Positions 8,989 through 18,113 are shown, numbered from the stretch's first letter. The stretch is 64,000 nucleotides of DNA from Sinorhizobium sp. 6-70 (GCF_030124375.1 NZ_JASKLS010000001.1:414422-478421), one strand, 5' to 3'. Numbers and translations: made by a program. The notes: generated by a model from the sequence alone, not told the origin.

Positions 8989-10008
8989 ATGTCTGCTTCC
9001 GCCAATGCCCTTTCCGATCTCCTTGCCCAGAAGGGCGTTCTGCTTGCCGACGGCGCGACCGGAACGTCGCTCTTTGCCATGGGGCTCGAAGCCGGCGAAG
9101 CGCCGGAGCTCTGGAACGAGGCCAAGCCGGAGAACATCACCAAGCTGCATCAGGATTTCGTCGATGCCGGTGCCGACATTATCCTCACCAACTCCTTCGG
9201 CGGCACGCGCCATCGCTTGAAGCTGCACCAGGCCGAGGACCGCGTCCATGCGCTGAACAAGCGCGCAGCCGAAATCGCCCGCGCCGTTGCCGACAGGGCC
9301 CCGCGCAAGGTCATCACCGCCGGCTCCGTCGGCCCGACCGGCGAACTCCTGATCCCGCTCGGCGCGCTTTCCTATGAGGATGCGGTTGCGGCCTTTGCCG
9401 AGCAAATCGAGGGCCTGAAGGCGGGCGGCGCGGAAGTCGCCTGGATCGAGACCATGTCCTCGCCGGACGAAATCCGCGCGGCGGCGGAAGCGGCCACCAA
9501 GGTCGGCCTGCCTTACGTCTATACCGGCTCGTTCGACACCGCCGGCAAGACGATGATGGGTCTTCACCCCAAGGACATTCACACCGTCGCCGGCGACATC
9601 GGCGAAGGCCCGGTCGCAGTCGGCGCCAATTGCGGTGTCGGCGCCTCCGACATCCTGTCGTCGCTGCTCGACATGACCGCGGCCGCCCCGGAGGCCACCG
9701 TCGTCGTCAAGGGCAATTGCGGCATTCCGGAATTCCGCGGCTCCGAGATCCATTATTCCGGCACCCCACCGCTGATGGCGGAATATGTGCGGCTGGCGGT
9801 CGACGCCGGCGCGAAGATCATCGGCGGCTGCTGCGGCACCTCCTGCAACCATCTTGCCGCGATGCGCCTCGCGCTCGATAATCACGCCAAGGGCGAACGC
9901 CCGACGCTCGACGCTATCGTCGAGAAGATCGGCCCCTTCCGCAACAAGACCGCCGCCGAAGGCGCCTCCGCACCGACCCGCGAACGCAGCGGTCGCCGCC
10001 GGGCCTGA
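8989..10008 (+). CDS. bmt: Betaine-homocysteine S-methyltransferase
   Basis: 339-aa zinc-dependent homocysteine methyltransferase. It moves one methyl group from glycine betaine to homocysteine, giving methionine and dimethylglycine. The (beta/alpha)8 Hcy-binding domain fills residues 1-300: DGATGTSLF near the start, zinc ligands Cys215 (GANCGVG) and Cys281-282 (GGCCGT). No cobalamin or folate domains follow, so it is the BHMT/MmuM type and not MetH. It closely fits the Sinorhizobium Bmt. The tail RERSGRRRA is basic and outside the domain. A palindromic operator lies upstream and a terminator downstream, so it is transcribed alone. Confidence 0.88.
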   Translation: MSASANALSDLLAQKGVLLADGATGTSLFAMGLEAGEAPELWNEAKPENITKLHQDFVDAGADIILTNSFGGTRHRLKLHQAEDRVHALNKRAAEIARAVADRAPRKVITAGSVGPTGELLIPLGALSYEDAVAAFAEQIEGLKAGGAEVAWIETMSSPDEIRAAAEAATKVGLPYVYTGSFDTAGKTMMGLHPKDIHTVAGDIGEGPVAVGANCGVGASDILSSLLDMTAAAPEATVVVKGNCGIPEFRGSEIHYSGTPPLMAEYVRLAVDAGAKIIGGCCGTSCNHLAAMRLALDNHAKGERPTLDAIVEKIGPFRNKTAAEGASAPTRERSGRRRA

Positions 10009-10033
10009 GACAGACCGTGCGGAACGAGGCGAT

Positions 10034-10070
10034 AAACGCTCCGGAGCGGAATGCGTGGAGCGTTTTTCTT
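10034..10070 (+). terminator. Rho-independent terminator after bmt
   Basis: Stem AAACGCTCC / GGAGCGTTT with a 14-base loop, followed by a T-rich run. Confidence 0.75.
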
Positions 10071-10221
10071 TTGCCTGTCAGGCGAAAGAACCGGCGCCGC
10101 GACGTGCAGCACCCGTCACGAACACCGGCGTCGAACCCCAGCCTCCGTATTCTTCGCCTCGCTTGCAGACTCCTGGCGCCTGCCCTATCCCCAAGAGAGT
10201 TTCGATTCGAGGGGACGATTC

Positions 10222-10569
10222 ATGAACGCCGGGCCAGCCGCCTTTCCGGACAGGGACACGACCGCCGCCAAGCTTTCGAGCTTCGGCGAGGCCGACCAGG
10301 CCTTCGTCAAGCTGCTGATGGAAAACACCGAGCAGGACGAGAACCTGATGGAAGGCCTGCAGCGGTATCTGGACCTCGCCGCGGAGGCTCGCTTCCTGAA
10401 CTCGCTGAAGCTTGAAAAGCTCGGCGAGTGGCTCGGCAACGAGGCGCCCTTCCGGCTGCAGATGCGCCTCATGGAGGCCGCGCGCTCCAGCCAGCATCCG
10501 GCCTACCAGGCGTTCCGGGTGGGGCTGGCGAAATCCGGGGGATTGCAACGGGCATTTCCGACGGCGTAG
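10222..10569 (+). CDS. Hypothetical protein (115 aa)
   Basis: Soluble, helix-rich, acidic N-terminal half (FGEADQAFVKLLMENTEQDENLMEG), with no signal peptide or membrane span. The ATG at 10222 has AGGGGAC upstream; longer in-frame starts lack a ribosome site. I do not recognise the family. It follows bmt on the same strand but after a terminator, so it is probably separate. A GC-rich repeat begins about 45 bases after the stop. Confidence 0.62.
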   Translation: MNAGPAAFPDRDTTAAKLSSFGEADQAFVKLLMENTEQDENLMEGLQRYLDLAAEARFLNSLKLEKLGEWLGNEAPFRLQMRLMEAARSSQHPAYQAFRVGLAKSGGLQRAFPTA

Positions 10570-10612
10570 CAACTTCCATTCAGCAACAGGCTCCGGCTTC
10601 ACTGACAGCGCT

Positions 10613-10797
10613 CCTTGCCCCTCACCCTGCCCTCTCCCCGCAAGCGGGGCGAGGGTGAGTCGCGCCCGCGGCTCGTGACTCACCCCTTCATCAGGTCTGA
10701 CAGAGTGGCTTGAAATTTGGCGATGCCGGCGCGGCCTCGCCCTTCTCCCCGCCTGCGGGGAGAAGGTGCCGGCAGGCGGATGAGGGGCGGTTCCGCG
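10613..10797. repeat. GC-rich palindromic repeat, family 3 (two units)
   Basis: Two hairpin units built on CTCTCCCCGC-AAGC-GGGG and CTTCTCCCCGC-CTGC-GGGGAGAAG with CTCACC / GGTGCCGGCAGGCGGATGAGG flanks. The same units recur at 14262-14436 and 49722-49862, always between genes. They resemble the rhizobial intergenic mosaic elements. Confidence 0.8.
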
Positions 10798-10800
10798 GAG

Positions 10801-12801
10801 TCACTCGCCCGAAAGCCCCTTCGCCAGCCGCACCAGATTGACGAACTCGGCGCGATAACCGAAGGGGTCGTCCCCCTTGGCGCCTGCCGCGAGATCGGCG
10901 ATCGCCGTGTAGGAATAGCCGGAAAGGGCTGAGTTCCCGACAAGCCTCTGGCCGAACGCCGCGACGGCGGTGGAGAATCGGACGTCCGTCGGGGCTTCGG
11001 CGAGCGACGGCACGGCATTCGCCTGCGTGACCGGAGTGGTGATCAACTCGCTCTTGTCGCCATCCGGCTTCTTGTAGCGCATCTTGAGATAGGCGAGTTC
11101 CCCCGAATGCGCTGTCGCATCCGCTGCCGGCTTTTCCGCCGTCGCATAGCGCAGGTCGTCGTTGAGGACCGCCGGGCTTCCCTTCGGCGTCACCTCGTAG
11201 ATGGCGGTGACGCTGTGGCCCGAGCCGATATCGCCGGCATCCACCCGGTCGTTGCTGAAATCCTCGCGTTTCAGCGCCCGGGTCTCGTAGCCGATCAGGC
11301 GGTATTCGGCGATTGCCGCCGGATTGAACTCGACCTGCAGCTTGACGTCCTTGGCGATCGGGAAGAGCGACGAGCCTGCCTCCTCGACCAATGTCTTCTG
11401 GGCCTCCGCAAGCGTATCGATGTAGGCGGCAACGCCGTTGCCGTTCTGGGCGATCGCCTGCATCAGCGCGTCGTTGTAGTTGCCGCGGCCGAAGCCGAGC
11501 ACCGAGAGGAAGACGCCGCTCCTGCGCTTTTCCTGGACCAGCCGCTTCAACTCCTCGTCGCTCGACGGGCCGACATTGAAGTCGCCGTCGGTCGCCAGCA
11601 GGATGCGGTTGACGCCGTCCATGACGCGAGCCTTTTCGGCCAGCTGATAGGCGGCTTCGATGCCGGCAGCGCCGGCCGTCGAGCCGCCGGGCATCAGCGT
11701 ATCGATCGCCGCCAGGATCTTCGCCTTGTCCTTGACCGCCGTCGGCTCGAGCACGGTGCCGGCATTGCCGGCATAGGTGACGATCGACACCGTGTCTTCC
11801 GGCTTCAGCTTGTCCACCAGCAGCCGGAAAGCATTCTTCAACAGCGGCAGCTTGTCCGACTCATCCATGGAACCCGAAACGTCGATGAGGAACACGAGGT
11901 TGGCCTTCGGCGCCTCCGCCGGCACGACCTCATAGCCCTTGATCGCCACATGCATCAGGCGCGTGCCCGCGTTCCAAGGGGTCGGCGTGACGGTGACCGT
12001 CGCCTTGAACGGTTCCGCGGCCGAGGTCGGTCGCGGCCAGTCGTAGGGGAAATAATTGACCATTTCCTCGACCCGCACGGCCTCGGGATTGGGCATCTCG
12101 CCTGCCATCAGCGAGCGGCGGACGAACGAATAGGAGGCCGTGTCGACATCGGCGGAGAAGGTCGAGACCGGCTCGGTCGCCACGCTCTTCACCGGATTGG
12201 CATCGGCGTTGCCAAAACGCTCGCGATTTTCGACCGGCGGCGGAAGAACGTCGCCCGGTGTCGCCGGTGCCGGTATGATCTCCATGCGTCCCCGCGCCGC
12301 AAAGCCGACCGTCCCACCGAGCGTACTCATGGGTGCCGCCGCATCGGCGGCCGTTGGGCTCGCCATCGCGTCGGCTTCCGCGGCCGCCGGCGCCTCGCTT
12401 TTCACCTCTTCCGCAATTTTCGCAGCGGCCTGCGCCGGCTGCGACCGGGCAAGCGGCGCGGCGTTGTCGGCGACCGGCTTCGGTTCAGACTTCGCGGCGA
12501 ACTCGGTTTCTTGTGTGGACGGCGCGTTGCTGCCGACGAATTCCAGCGTCAGGAAGGCAGCGGCGGGCACGACGATAAGTGTTGCCAGCGCCGATCCGGC
12601 AAGCAGTTTCCGGTTCATGATGGGGCTCCATATCCGGTTGAGGATGGAGCTTGGACGACCGGGCGTTGCTGTTCCTTGGGCGACGCTCGAATTTTCCGCC
12701 GTGTCAAAGGCTTCCATAGCCGCGGCAAGCGCGCGCGCCCGCGCCTCGCTCGAAGGTGTCGGCGGCAGCTTTCCGGCAAGCGTTTCGAAATCGTCGGTCA
12801 T
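10801..12801 (-). CDS. Membrane-anchored VWA-domain protein (YfbK-like)
   Basis: 666 aa. A short cytoplasmic N-terminus (1-63) is followed by one membrane span (about 66-89), an Ala/Glu-rich linker (90-160), a YfbK N-terminal-type region (about 195-285), then a von Willebrand A domain with the MIDAS motif D307-V-S-G-S and a C-terminal DUF3520-like part. The ATG at 12801 is chosen because AGGAGG lies 10 bases upstream; a GTG two codons earlier is also possible. It starts 2 bases after the sigma factor stop. In this position the N-terminal segment may sequester the sigma factor, which is inference. Confidence 0.85.
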   Translation of the reverse strand: MTDDFETLAGKLPPTPSSEARARALAAAMEAFDTAENSSVAQGTATPGRPSSILNRIWSPIMNRKLLAGSALATLIVVPAAAFLTLEFVGSNAPSTQETEFAAKSEPKPVADNAAPLARSQPAQAAAKIAEEVKSEAPAAAEADAMASPTAADAAAPMSTLGGTVGFAARGRMEIIPAPATPGDVLPPPVENRERFGNADANPVKSVATEPVSTFSADVDTASYSFVRRSLMAGEMPNPEAVRVEEMVNYFPYDWPRPTSAAEPFKATVTVTPTPWNAGTRLMHVAIKGYEVVPAEAPKANLVFLIDVSGSMDESDKLPLLKNAFRLLVDKLKPEDTVSIVTYAGNAGTVLEPTAVKDKAKILAAIDTLMPGGSTAGAAGIEAAYQLAEKARVMDGVNRILLATDGDFNVGPSSDEELKRLVQEKRRSGVFLSVLGFGRGNYNDALMQAIAQNGNGVAAYIDTLAEAQKTLVEEAGSSLFPIAKDVKLQVEFNPAAIAEYRLIGYETRALKREDFSNDRVDAGDIGSGHSVTAIYEVTPKGSPAVLNDDLRYATAEKPAADATAHSGELAYLKMRYKKPDGDKSELITTPVTQANAVPSLAEAPTDVRFSTAVAAFGQRLVGNSALSGYSYTAIADLAAGAKGDDPFGYRAEFVNLVRLAKGLSGE

Positions 12802-12803
12802 GA

Positions 12804-13331
12804 TCACACAGCCTCCTTGCCGAGCATGGTCCGCAGACGCTTGCGCGCCTCATGGACATGCCAGGAAACGGTTGCTTCCGAGCAGCCAAGCACGTCTGCC
12901 GCCGCGGCGTGGCTCAGGCCCTCGGCGTAGACGAGCAGGACGGCATCGCATTGTTTCTCCGGCAGCGCCCGAACTGCCGTCCAGAGCGCTTCCTGCCGGT
13001 CCTCGTCCCCTCCGTCCGGTGTGCCCTGGGCCGCTTGATCCGACGCATAGGCTGCAATCTTGCGCTCGTCGCGCACGCGACGGCGGCGGTGGTCGCGCGC
13101 GGCATTGAGCGTCAGCGTGTAGAGCCAGGTTCGGAAGCGGCTGGTGCCACGAAAGCCGCGGATCGAGGAACCGAGCCGAATGCAGACATCCTGCGCGATA
13201 TCCTCCGCGTCGGTCACGTTACCGGCCCAGCGCCAGGCAACAGCGTGGACGAAATCATAGTGGCGCTCGACCAGGAGGCTGAACGCCTCCCTGTCGCCCC
13301 TCACCGCCCTTTCAACGAGTTCCGCGTCCAA
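12804..13331 (-). CDS. ECF RNA polymerase sigma factor
   Basis: 175 aa with sigma region 2 (about 10-75, including the DAEDIAQDVCIRL stretch) and region 4 (about 115-170, helix-turn-helix LSHAAAADVLGCSEATVSWHV, here split at the turn). No region 3, hence extracytoplasmic-function type. The only in-frame start after an upstream stop is a TTG with a poor ribosome site, suggesting weak translation. It lies immediately upstream of, and in operon with, the VWA membrane protein, the likely partner or anti-sigma component. Confidence 0.9.
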   Translation of the reverse strand: MDAELVERAVRGDREAFSLLVERHYDFVHAVAWRWAGNVTDAEDIAQDVCIRLGSSIRGFRGTSRFRTWLYTLTLNAARDHRRRRVRDERKIAAYASDQAAQGTPDGGDEDRQEALWTAVRALPEKQCDAVLLVYAEGLSHAAAADVLGCSEATVSWHVHEARKRLRTMLGKEAV

Positions 13332-13406
13332 GTCCGTGCCCGCTTTTGACCTGTTTACCCGTTAGACGTCCGCTAGTAGCCGTTCCTTGGGGGCCACCCA
13401 AAAAAA

Positions 13407-14174
13407 TTATTGCGGGAACGAAGCGACGACGGCGATGATCGGCCCGAGCGGAAACAGCCGGTCGTGGCGGTTGATCTCCGGCGCATAGAGGCTGGAAATC
13501 GTGCCATCGAGAAAGAGCGCATTCGGGCAGCCGAGCGCGTCGCGAAACAGCGTCGCAAAATCATGAAAGCGCACCGGCCGTTTCGACACCGCGAAGACGA
13601 CCTCACCCGAAGTCGTCACGCCGACGCCGTTGCGGGTCTTGAAACTGTCGCTGTTCGGCAGGAAGCGCGGATGGAGCGCCCCGTCGATCACCAGCACCGG
13701 GCCGGACTGTGTCGCAAAGCGCGGCTTGATGCCAGCGGCGCGATAGGCCTCCGCCGCCATCACCCGGGCCTTGCCATCCCCGACATAAAAGACGCCGTTC
13801 GGCAACAGGTGGAAATTGCCCCAGCCGGAATTGGTGTTGAGCGGCGCCTGCTCCACACCCTCTTCCACATGCAGGCCGACCGGTGACAAGTCCTCGTGGT
13901 ACATGCCGCCATTCATCGCGAAGACGAGATATTCGTCATGGTGGTGCAGTTCGAGCGACAGCGCCTTGAAGGACTTGAAGGGCACGCCCGCCTGATCCTT
14001 GTTGTAGAGGCGGATGTCGCTCGCCGCGGGGTCGAAGGAGCAGACGATGTAGTCCTGACCGAAGTGGGTGACGCTACGGCAGGCGGCGTCTATGGGTCCG
14101 GCCAGTGCCGGCTCGGCAAAACCCGCCGTGAGAATGGCAGCACCGACAAGGAAGGCTTTCGGAAACGACGGCAT
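13407..14174 (-). CDS. Phosphodiester glycosidase family protein, exported
   Basis: 255 aa. A Sec signal peptide (MPSFPKAFLVGAAILTAG..., cleaved near ALAG) is followed by a NAGPA-like domain. Recognisable blocks are FAMNGGMYHEDLSPVGL, FYVGDGKARV, ATQSGPVLVIDG and GCPNALFLDGTISSLY. NAGPA-domain proteins cleave phosphodiester-linked sugars; in bacteria they are usually exported and uncharacterised. Longer starts exist upstream, but only the ATG at 14174 gives an intact signal peptide. It is oriented like the neighbouring sigma/VWA pair but separated by over 70 bases. Confidence 0.8.
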   Translation of the reverse strand: MPSFPKAFLVGAAILTAGFAEPALAGPIDAACRSVTHFGQDYIVCSFDPAASDIRLYNKDQAGVPFKSFKALSLELHHHDEYLVFAMNGGMYHEDLSPVGLHVEEGVEQAPLNTNSGWGNFHLLPNGVFYVGDGKARVMAAEAYRAAGIKPRFATQSGPVLVIDGALHPRFLPNSDSFKTRNGVGVTTSGEVVFAVSKRPVRFHDFATLFRDALGCPNALFLDGTISSLYAPEINRHDRLFPLGPIIAVVASFPQ

Positions 14175-14261
14175 GATTTGCGACTCGCAGCGGATCGTGA
14201 CACGTAACATCGCATGGATTGCGGCGAAAATTGATGCTTGCGTTGGCGATCCCGGAAAGCC

Positions 14262-14436
14262 CCTCATCCACCTGCCGGCACCTTCTCCCCGCAAGCGGGG
14301 CGAAGGGACTCGCCGCGCCCCTCGGCCAGCTAGCCGAACTGGAAGAGGGGACGCGCGGCGCCCCCTCTTATGTCGCCTCTCCCTGCCCGCGGGGAGAGGG
14401 TTAGTCCTCGGGTTAAACCCGAGGAGAGGGGCAATC
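14262..14436. repeat. GC-rich palindromic repeat, family 3 (compound copy)
   Basis: Contains CTTCTCCCCGC-AAGC-GGGG, GGCCAGCTAGCCGAACTGG, CTCCCTGCCCGCGGGGAGAGGG and CCTCGGGTTAAACCCGAGG hairpins in tandem. It fills the gap between the glycosidase-like gene and the 4Fe-4S gene. Confidence 0.8.
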
Positions 14437-14443
14437 AGTTCGG

Positions 14444-15142
14444 CTACAAACTCAGCGCCGCCATATGGAAACGCAGTTGCTGAGCCGGATAGCGGTAACC
14501 CCGCCCGACAGGACAGGCATCGCGCGAAAGACAGCCAAGAGCGAGGCATCCGCCCACCTGCCCCTCTGATCTCAGATGCGCGCGGCAGCGGCCGACATCG
14601 AACGTTCCGGAGGCCAAAGCGTCGGCAGGACAGGTCGAGATGCACGGCTTTTCCACACAGGCATCGCAAGGATGGGCGGCTGAGACTTTGCCTGTCCGCG
14701 GCAACACCCGATCAAAACCGAGCGCGCCGCGATAGCCGTGCCACAATCCGTAGTGCGGATGAATGAGGATGCCGAGCGGAGAAGCCTGCAGCCCCTCCGC
14801 CCGCATCGCCCATTGCTGAAAGGGTTGCCAGGGCGGATCGGAGGGGAAATAGACCGTCGCGCCCGCCGCCTCGCCGATCGGGCGGATCACCTGTTTCGAC
14901 CAATTGTCGAGCGGATCGGCACCGCCGCGGTCCGGTTCACGCTCGCGCCAACACGAAAACGATTCCCACAGCGAGCCGCCGATATTGCCGATGAGCACGA
15001 CGCTCGCGGCGGGCGTGCCGTCCGCAAGCGTCGGAGCGGCCTCGCCCGCAGGAAAATTCACCGTGCCGCGCAAAAAAAGACCGTGCGTCGCGAGCGTCGC
15101 ACGGATCGTTTCAAGCAGTTCGTCAGCCGAAGGGACCGTCAT
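14444..15142 (-). CDS. 4Fe-4S ferredoxin-type protein (QueG-C-terminus-like)
   Basis: 232 aa, soluble. A cysteine cluster CDACVEKPCISTCP near residue 160-173 binds one 4Fe-4S centre. A further Cys cluster (GGCLALGCLSRDACP) near residues 198-212 could complete a second centre or bind another metal. The N-terminal 150 residues (VVLIGNIGGSLWESF, HPHYGLWHGYRGAL) have no cofactor motif that I can name. It is downstream of the MttB-type gene on the same strand (107-base gap), so it may supply electrons to the corrinoid system; that is inference. Confidence 0.75.
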   Translation of the reverse strand: MTVPSADELLETIRATLATHGLFLRGTVNFPAGEAAPTLADGTPAASVVLIGNIGGSLWESFSCWREREPDRGGADPLDNWSKQVIRPIGEAAGATVYFPSDPPWQPFQQWAMRAEGLQASPLGILIHPHYGLWHGYRGALGFDRVLPRTGKVSAAHPCDACVEKPCISTCPADALASGTFDVGRCRAHLRSEGQVGGCLALGCLSRDACPVGRGYRYPAQQLRFHMAALSL

Positions 15143-15249
15143 TTCGGTTTCGGCCCCTGTAGTTCGTAATGCGGGCGCCAGACCTCCTTCTGGATCATGT
15201 CGGCCACCTGCGCCGCGCCGCCTTGCTCCCTGGCTCGCTCGGGAGCCTT

Positions 15250-16824
15250 TCAGGTGAAGGCGTCCGGCATCGAGTCCTTGCGCTTGGCAATGTACTCCTT
15301 CAGAGCGTCGTCGATCGCCGGATCGAGGTACGGTGCCTCATAGTGTTCGAGCCAGCTGCGGGCGAGCGCATTGGCGCGCTGCTCGATACGCTTTTCGCCC
15401 TCGATTTCCCACTGTTCGAAGGAATTGTTGTCGGCGAGCGGAGAGCGGTAGAAGGCGGTCTGGAAGTTCGCCTGTGTGTGCGCGCAGCCGAGATAATGAC
15501 TGCCCGGACCGACCTCGCGGATGGCGTCGAGCGCCTGGGCGTTTTCGGAGAGGTCCACGCCTTCGGCCATCTTCTGCATCATGCCGAGCTGGTCCTGGTC
15601 GATCATGAACTTCTCGTAGGACGAGACGAGACCGCCTTCGAGCCAGCCGGCCGCGTGCAGCACGAAGTTGGTTCCGGCAAGCAGCGTCATGTTGAGCGTG
15701 TTCGCAGACTCATGCGCGGCCTGCGCATCGGGAACCTTGGAGCCGCAGAGCGAACCGCCTGTACGGAACGGCAGGCCGAGGCGGCGGGCAAGCTGCGCAG
15801 CGCCGTAGGAAACCAGGGACGGCTCCGGCGTGCCGAAGGTCGGCGCACCCGACTGCATCGAGATCGACGCGGCAAATGTGCCGAAGAGCACCGGCGCGCC
15901 CTTGCGGATGAGCTGGGTGAAGGAGGCGCCCGCAAGCACTTCGGCAAGGATCTGCGTCAGCGTGCCGGCGACGGTGACCGGGCTCATCGCGCCGGACAGG
16001 ATGAACGGCGAAAGCACGCAGGCCTGGTTGTGGCGTGCATAGACCTTGAGCGCGCCCACCATGGTCTCGTCGAAAACCATCGGCGAGTTGGCGTTGATGA
16101 GGTTCAACGTCACTGTGTTCTTCTCGACGAAATCGTCACCGAAAACGATCTTCGCCATGGCGATCGTGTCTTCGGCGCGTTCCGGCGCCGTGACAGAGCC
16201 CATGAATGGTTTGTCGGAATATTTGATATGGCTGTAGACCATATCGAGATGGCGCTTGTTCACCGGAATGTCGACCGGCTCGCAGACGGTACCGCCGGAC
16301 GAATGCATCGACGGCGCCATGTAGGCGAGCTTCACAAAATTGCGGAAGTCTTCGATCGTCGCATAACGGCGGTTGCCGTCGAGGTCGCGGACGAAGGGCG
16401 GGCCGTAGACCGGTGCAAAGATCGTTGCCTTGCCGCCGACATGCGCACTGCGCTCAGGATTGCGCGCATGCCAGGTGAAGTCCGACGGAGCGGTCTTCAG
16501 AAGTTCGCGGCAGAGCCCCTTCGGGAAATGGACGCGCTGGCCGCGCACGTCGGCGCCGGCTGCCTTCCAGAGATCGAGCGCTTCGGCGTCATCGCGAAAT
16601 TCGATGCCGATTTCCTCGAGCACGGTGTCGGCGTTGCGCTCGATGAGCTGCAGGCCTTCCTCGTCGAGCACTTCGTATTCGCGAATCCTGCGCTGGATAT
16701 AGGGCAGAGACGGTCCCGGGCCGCCGCCGGTGCGGGATGCACGGCGCGCCGCCGCTCCCCGTCCCTCGCCACGCGCACGGCGTCCGCCGCCTTCAACCGC
16801 GCCTTGATCTGTCACGTCGCTCAT
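15250..16824 (-). CDS. MttB-superfamily corrinoid methyltransferase (non-pyrrolysine)
   Basis: 524 aa. It belongs to the trimethylamine methyltransferase family (MttB), which transfers a methyl group from a quaternary or tertiary amine to Co(I) of a partner corrinoid protein. There is no in-frame amber codon, so it is of the non-pyrrolysine type, several members of which (MtgB, MtpB, MtcB) demethylate glycine betaine, proline betaine or carnitine. Residues 1-40 form an Arg/Gly/Ala-rich extension (GGGRRARGEGRG...) absent from the barrel. The barrel runs from about 45 to 515. Its cognate corrinoid protein is encoded divergently at 17353. The true substrate is unproven; the local betaine importer and bmt favour a betaine. 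Confidence 0.88.
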   Translation of the reverse strand: MSDVTDQGAVEGGGRRARGEGRGAAARRASRTGGGPGPSLPYIQRRIREYEVLDEEGLQLIERNADTVLEEIGIEFRDDAEALDLWKAAGADVRGQRVHFPKGLCRELLKTAPSDFTWHARNPERSAHVGGKATIFAPVYGPPFVRDLDGNRRYATIEDFRNFVKLAYMAPSMHSSGGTVCEPVDIPVNKRHLDMVYSHIKYSDKPFMGSVTAPERAEDTIAMAKIVFGDDFVEKNTVTLNLINANSPMVFDETMVGALKVYARHNQACVLSPFILSGAMSPVTVAGTLTQILAEVLAGASFTQLIRKGAPVLFGTFAASISMQSGAPTFGTPEPSLVSYGAAQLARRLGLPFRTGGSLCGSKVPDAQAAHESANTLNMTLLAGTNFVLHAAGWLEGGLVSSYEKFMIDQDQLGMMQKMAEGVDLSENAQALDAIREVGPGSHYLGCAHTQANFQTAFYRSPLADNNSFEQWEIEGEKRIEQRANALARSWLEHYEAPYLDPAIDDALKEYIAKRKDSMPDAFT

Positions 16825-17352
16825 TCGCTCATTCCTCTCCCGCCGCGCCTTTCTGGCTCTCCAAGGGACGCGGCAACGCTTTGATTAAGTGGCGCATATT
16901 CCTTCCGAAGGTCGAGACCGATCGTCGAAACCATGCACCGGGATCGATTTTGAGCTAATGCTACCAAGCCGCCGAACCGGTACGGGTCTCAATGCGCCAA
17001 CGCGTGGCGCATCTCAGACACTCAACCTTGAGATCCGTCAAGGACCGACAGGGCCCAAGAATGGTCGCCACGCACAACAAAAAACTCGTCCGAAGCCAAT
17101 GTCGCCAAATGTAACATCTTGAACTGTTGCAGAATTTTACCGGGCACCCGATTCCGAATGCGGCTTTAATGCAGTAGGACTATGAAAGCGCGGGCGAACC
17201 GGCAGCGCCGTCGCTTTTCATCATATGCGACGTCGCTTTCAAAAAGAGATTTTTAGGTTTGGACCGCTAAGGATGGGCAACGCGTCCGGATCGTGCCCGA
17301 CCGAGCCAGATCACCGCGAAGACTACCGTGCCAGGAACCGAGGAACCCTAAT
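16825..17352. other. Divergent promoter region of the corrinoid methyltransferase module
   Basis: 528 bases without a gene between mttB-type and corrinoid-protein genes. It carries the direct-repeat element at 17210-17236, an ATGTCGCCAA variant near 17098, and AT-rich tracts. I recognise no cobalamin riboswitch box in it. Confidence 0.55.
17210..17236 (+). promoter_or_regulatory. Putative activator site, shared element copy A
   Basis: Left part GTCGCTTTT, then three bases, then CATATGCGACGTCGC. The two GTCGC cores start exactly 22 bp apart. A second copy with 21 of 27 identical positions is at 20510-20536, upstream of the next methyl-transfer operon. Two-turn direct repeats are typical of AraC-type regulators. 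Confidence 0.6.
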
Positions 17353-18051
17353 ATGGCAGACGATGAAATCATTCTCGCGGACCTTTCCGACGAGGAACTC
17401 GTGCAGCAGATGCATGACGACCTTTACGACGGTCTCAAGGAGGAAATCGAGGAAGGGACGCGAATCCTCCTCGAACGGGGCTGGACGCCCTACGACATCC
17501 TGACCCAGGCGCTCGTCGAGGGCATGCGCATCGTCGGTATCGACTTCCGCGACGGCATTCTCTTCGTGCCGGAAGTTCTGCTTTCGGCCAATGCGATGAA
17601 GGCCGGCATGTTCATCCTCCGTCCTCTGCTTGCCGAAACCGGAGCGCCGAAGCTTGGCAAGATGGTCATTGGCACCGTCAAGGGCGATATCCACGACATC
17701 GGCAAGAACCTCGTCGGCATGATGATGGAAGGCGCGGGCTTCGATGTCGTCGACCTCGGCATCAACAACCCCGTCGAGAACTATCTGGAAGCGATCGAGC
17801 GCGAGCAGCCGGATATCCTCGGCATGTCCGCCCTGCTGACGACCACCATGCCGTACATGAAGGTCGTTATCGACACGATGAAGGAAAAGGGCATGCGCGA
17901 CGATTACGTCGTCCTCGTCGGCGGCGCGCCGCTCAACGAGGAGTTCGGCAAGGCCGTCGGCGCAGACGCCTATTGCCGTGATGCCGCCGTCGCCGTCGAG
18001 ACTGCCAAGGACTTCATGAAGCGCAAGCACAACCGGCTTGCTGCCGGCTAA
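17353..18051 (+). CDS. Corrinoid protein (MtgC/MttC-like methyl carrier)
   Basis: 232-aa cytoplasmic corrinoid carrier. Residues 14-100 are the helical cap domain of methyltransferase corrinoid proteins. Residues 103-225 are the Rossmann B12-binding domain with G111-D-I-H114-D-I-G-K-N, where His114 is the lower axial cobalt ligand, and later DILGMSALLTTTM and VLVGGAPLNE. It accepts the methyl group from the MttB-type enzyme encoded divergently and donates it to a pterin methyltransferase. The N-terminus is strikingly acidic (ADDEIILADLSDEEL, later EEIEEGT). A strong terminator follows, so it is monocistronic. Confidence 0.93.
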   Translation: MADDEIILADLSDEELVQQMHDDLYDGLKEEIEEGTRILLERGWTPYDILTQALVEGMRIVGIDFRDGILFVPEVLLSANAMKAGMFILRPLLAETGAPKLGKMVIGTVKGDIHDIGKNLVGMMMEGAGFDVVDLGINNPVENYLEAIEREQPDILGMSALLTTTMPYMKVVIDTMKEKGMRDDYVVLVGGAPLNEEFGKAVGADAYCRDAAVAVETAKDFMKRKHNRLAAG

Positions 18052-18072
18052 GCCTGGAAGCCTTTCAAGAAG

Positions 18073-18113
18073 AAAGCCGGCTGCGCGGGATGAAAACGGC
18101 AGCCGGCTTTCCT
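18073..18113 (+). terminator. Rho-independent terminator after corrinoid protein gene
   Basis: Perfect 12-bp stem AAAGCCGGCTGC / GCAGCCGGCTTT around a 14-base loop. The T-run is short (TTT then CC), so it is a strong hairpin but modest terminator. Confidence 0.75.

Noticed and set aside
11107..12930. Long plus-strand frame opposite the VWA gene
   Set aside because: Composition is Arg-rich without motifs, while the minus strand encodes a clear VWA protein.
15169..16884. Long plus-strand frame over the MttB-type gene
   Set aside because: Antisense mirror of a high-GC gene; the translated product has no recognisable domain.
17210..17236. NifA or RpoN-type promoter in the module's intergenic region
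   Set aside because: No TGGC-N9-TGC (-24/-12) pattern with suitable spacing is visible near the genes.
16825..17352. Possible cobalamin riboswitch before the corrinoid gene
   Set aside because: No B12-box consensus or long conserved stem could be found by eye; a covariance-model search for the cobalamin riboswitch would settle it.
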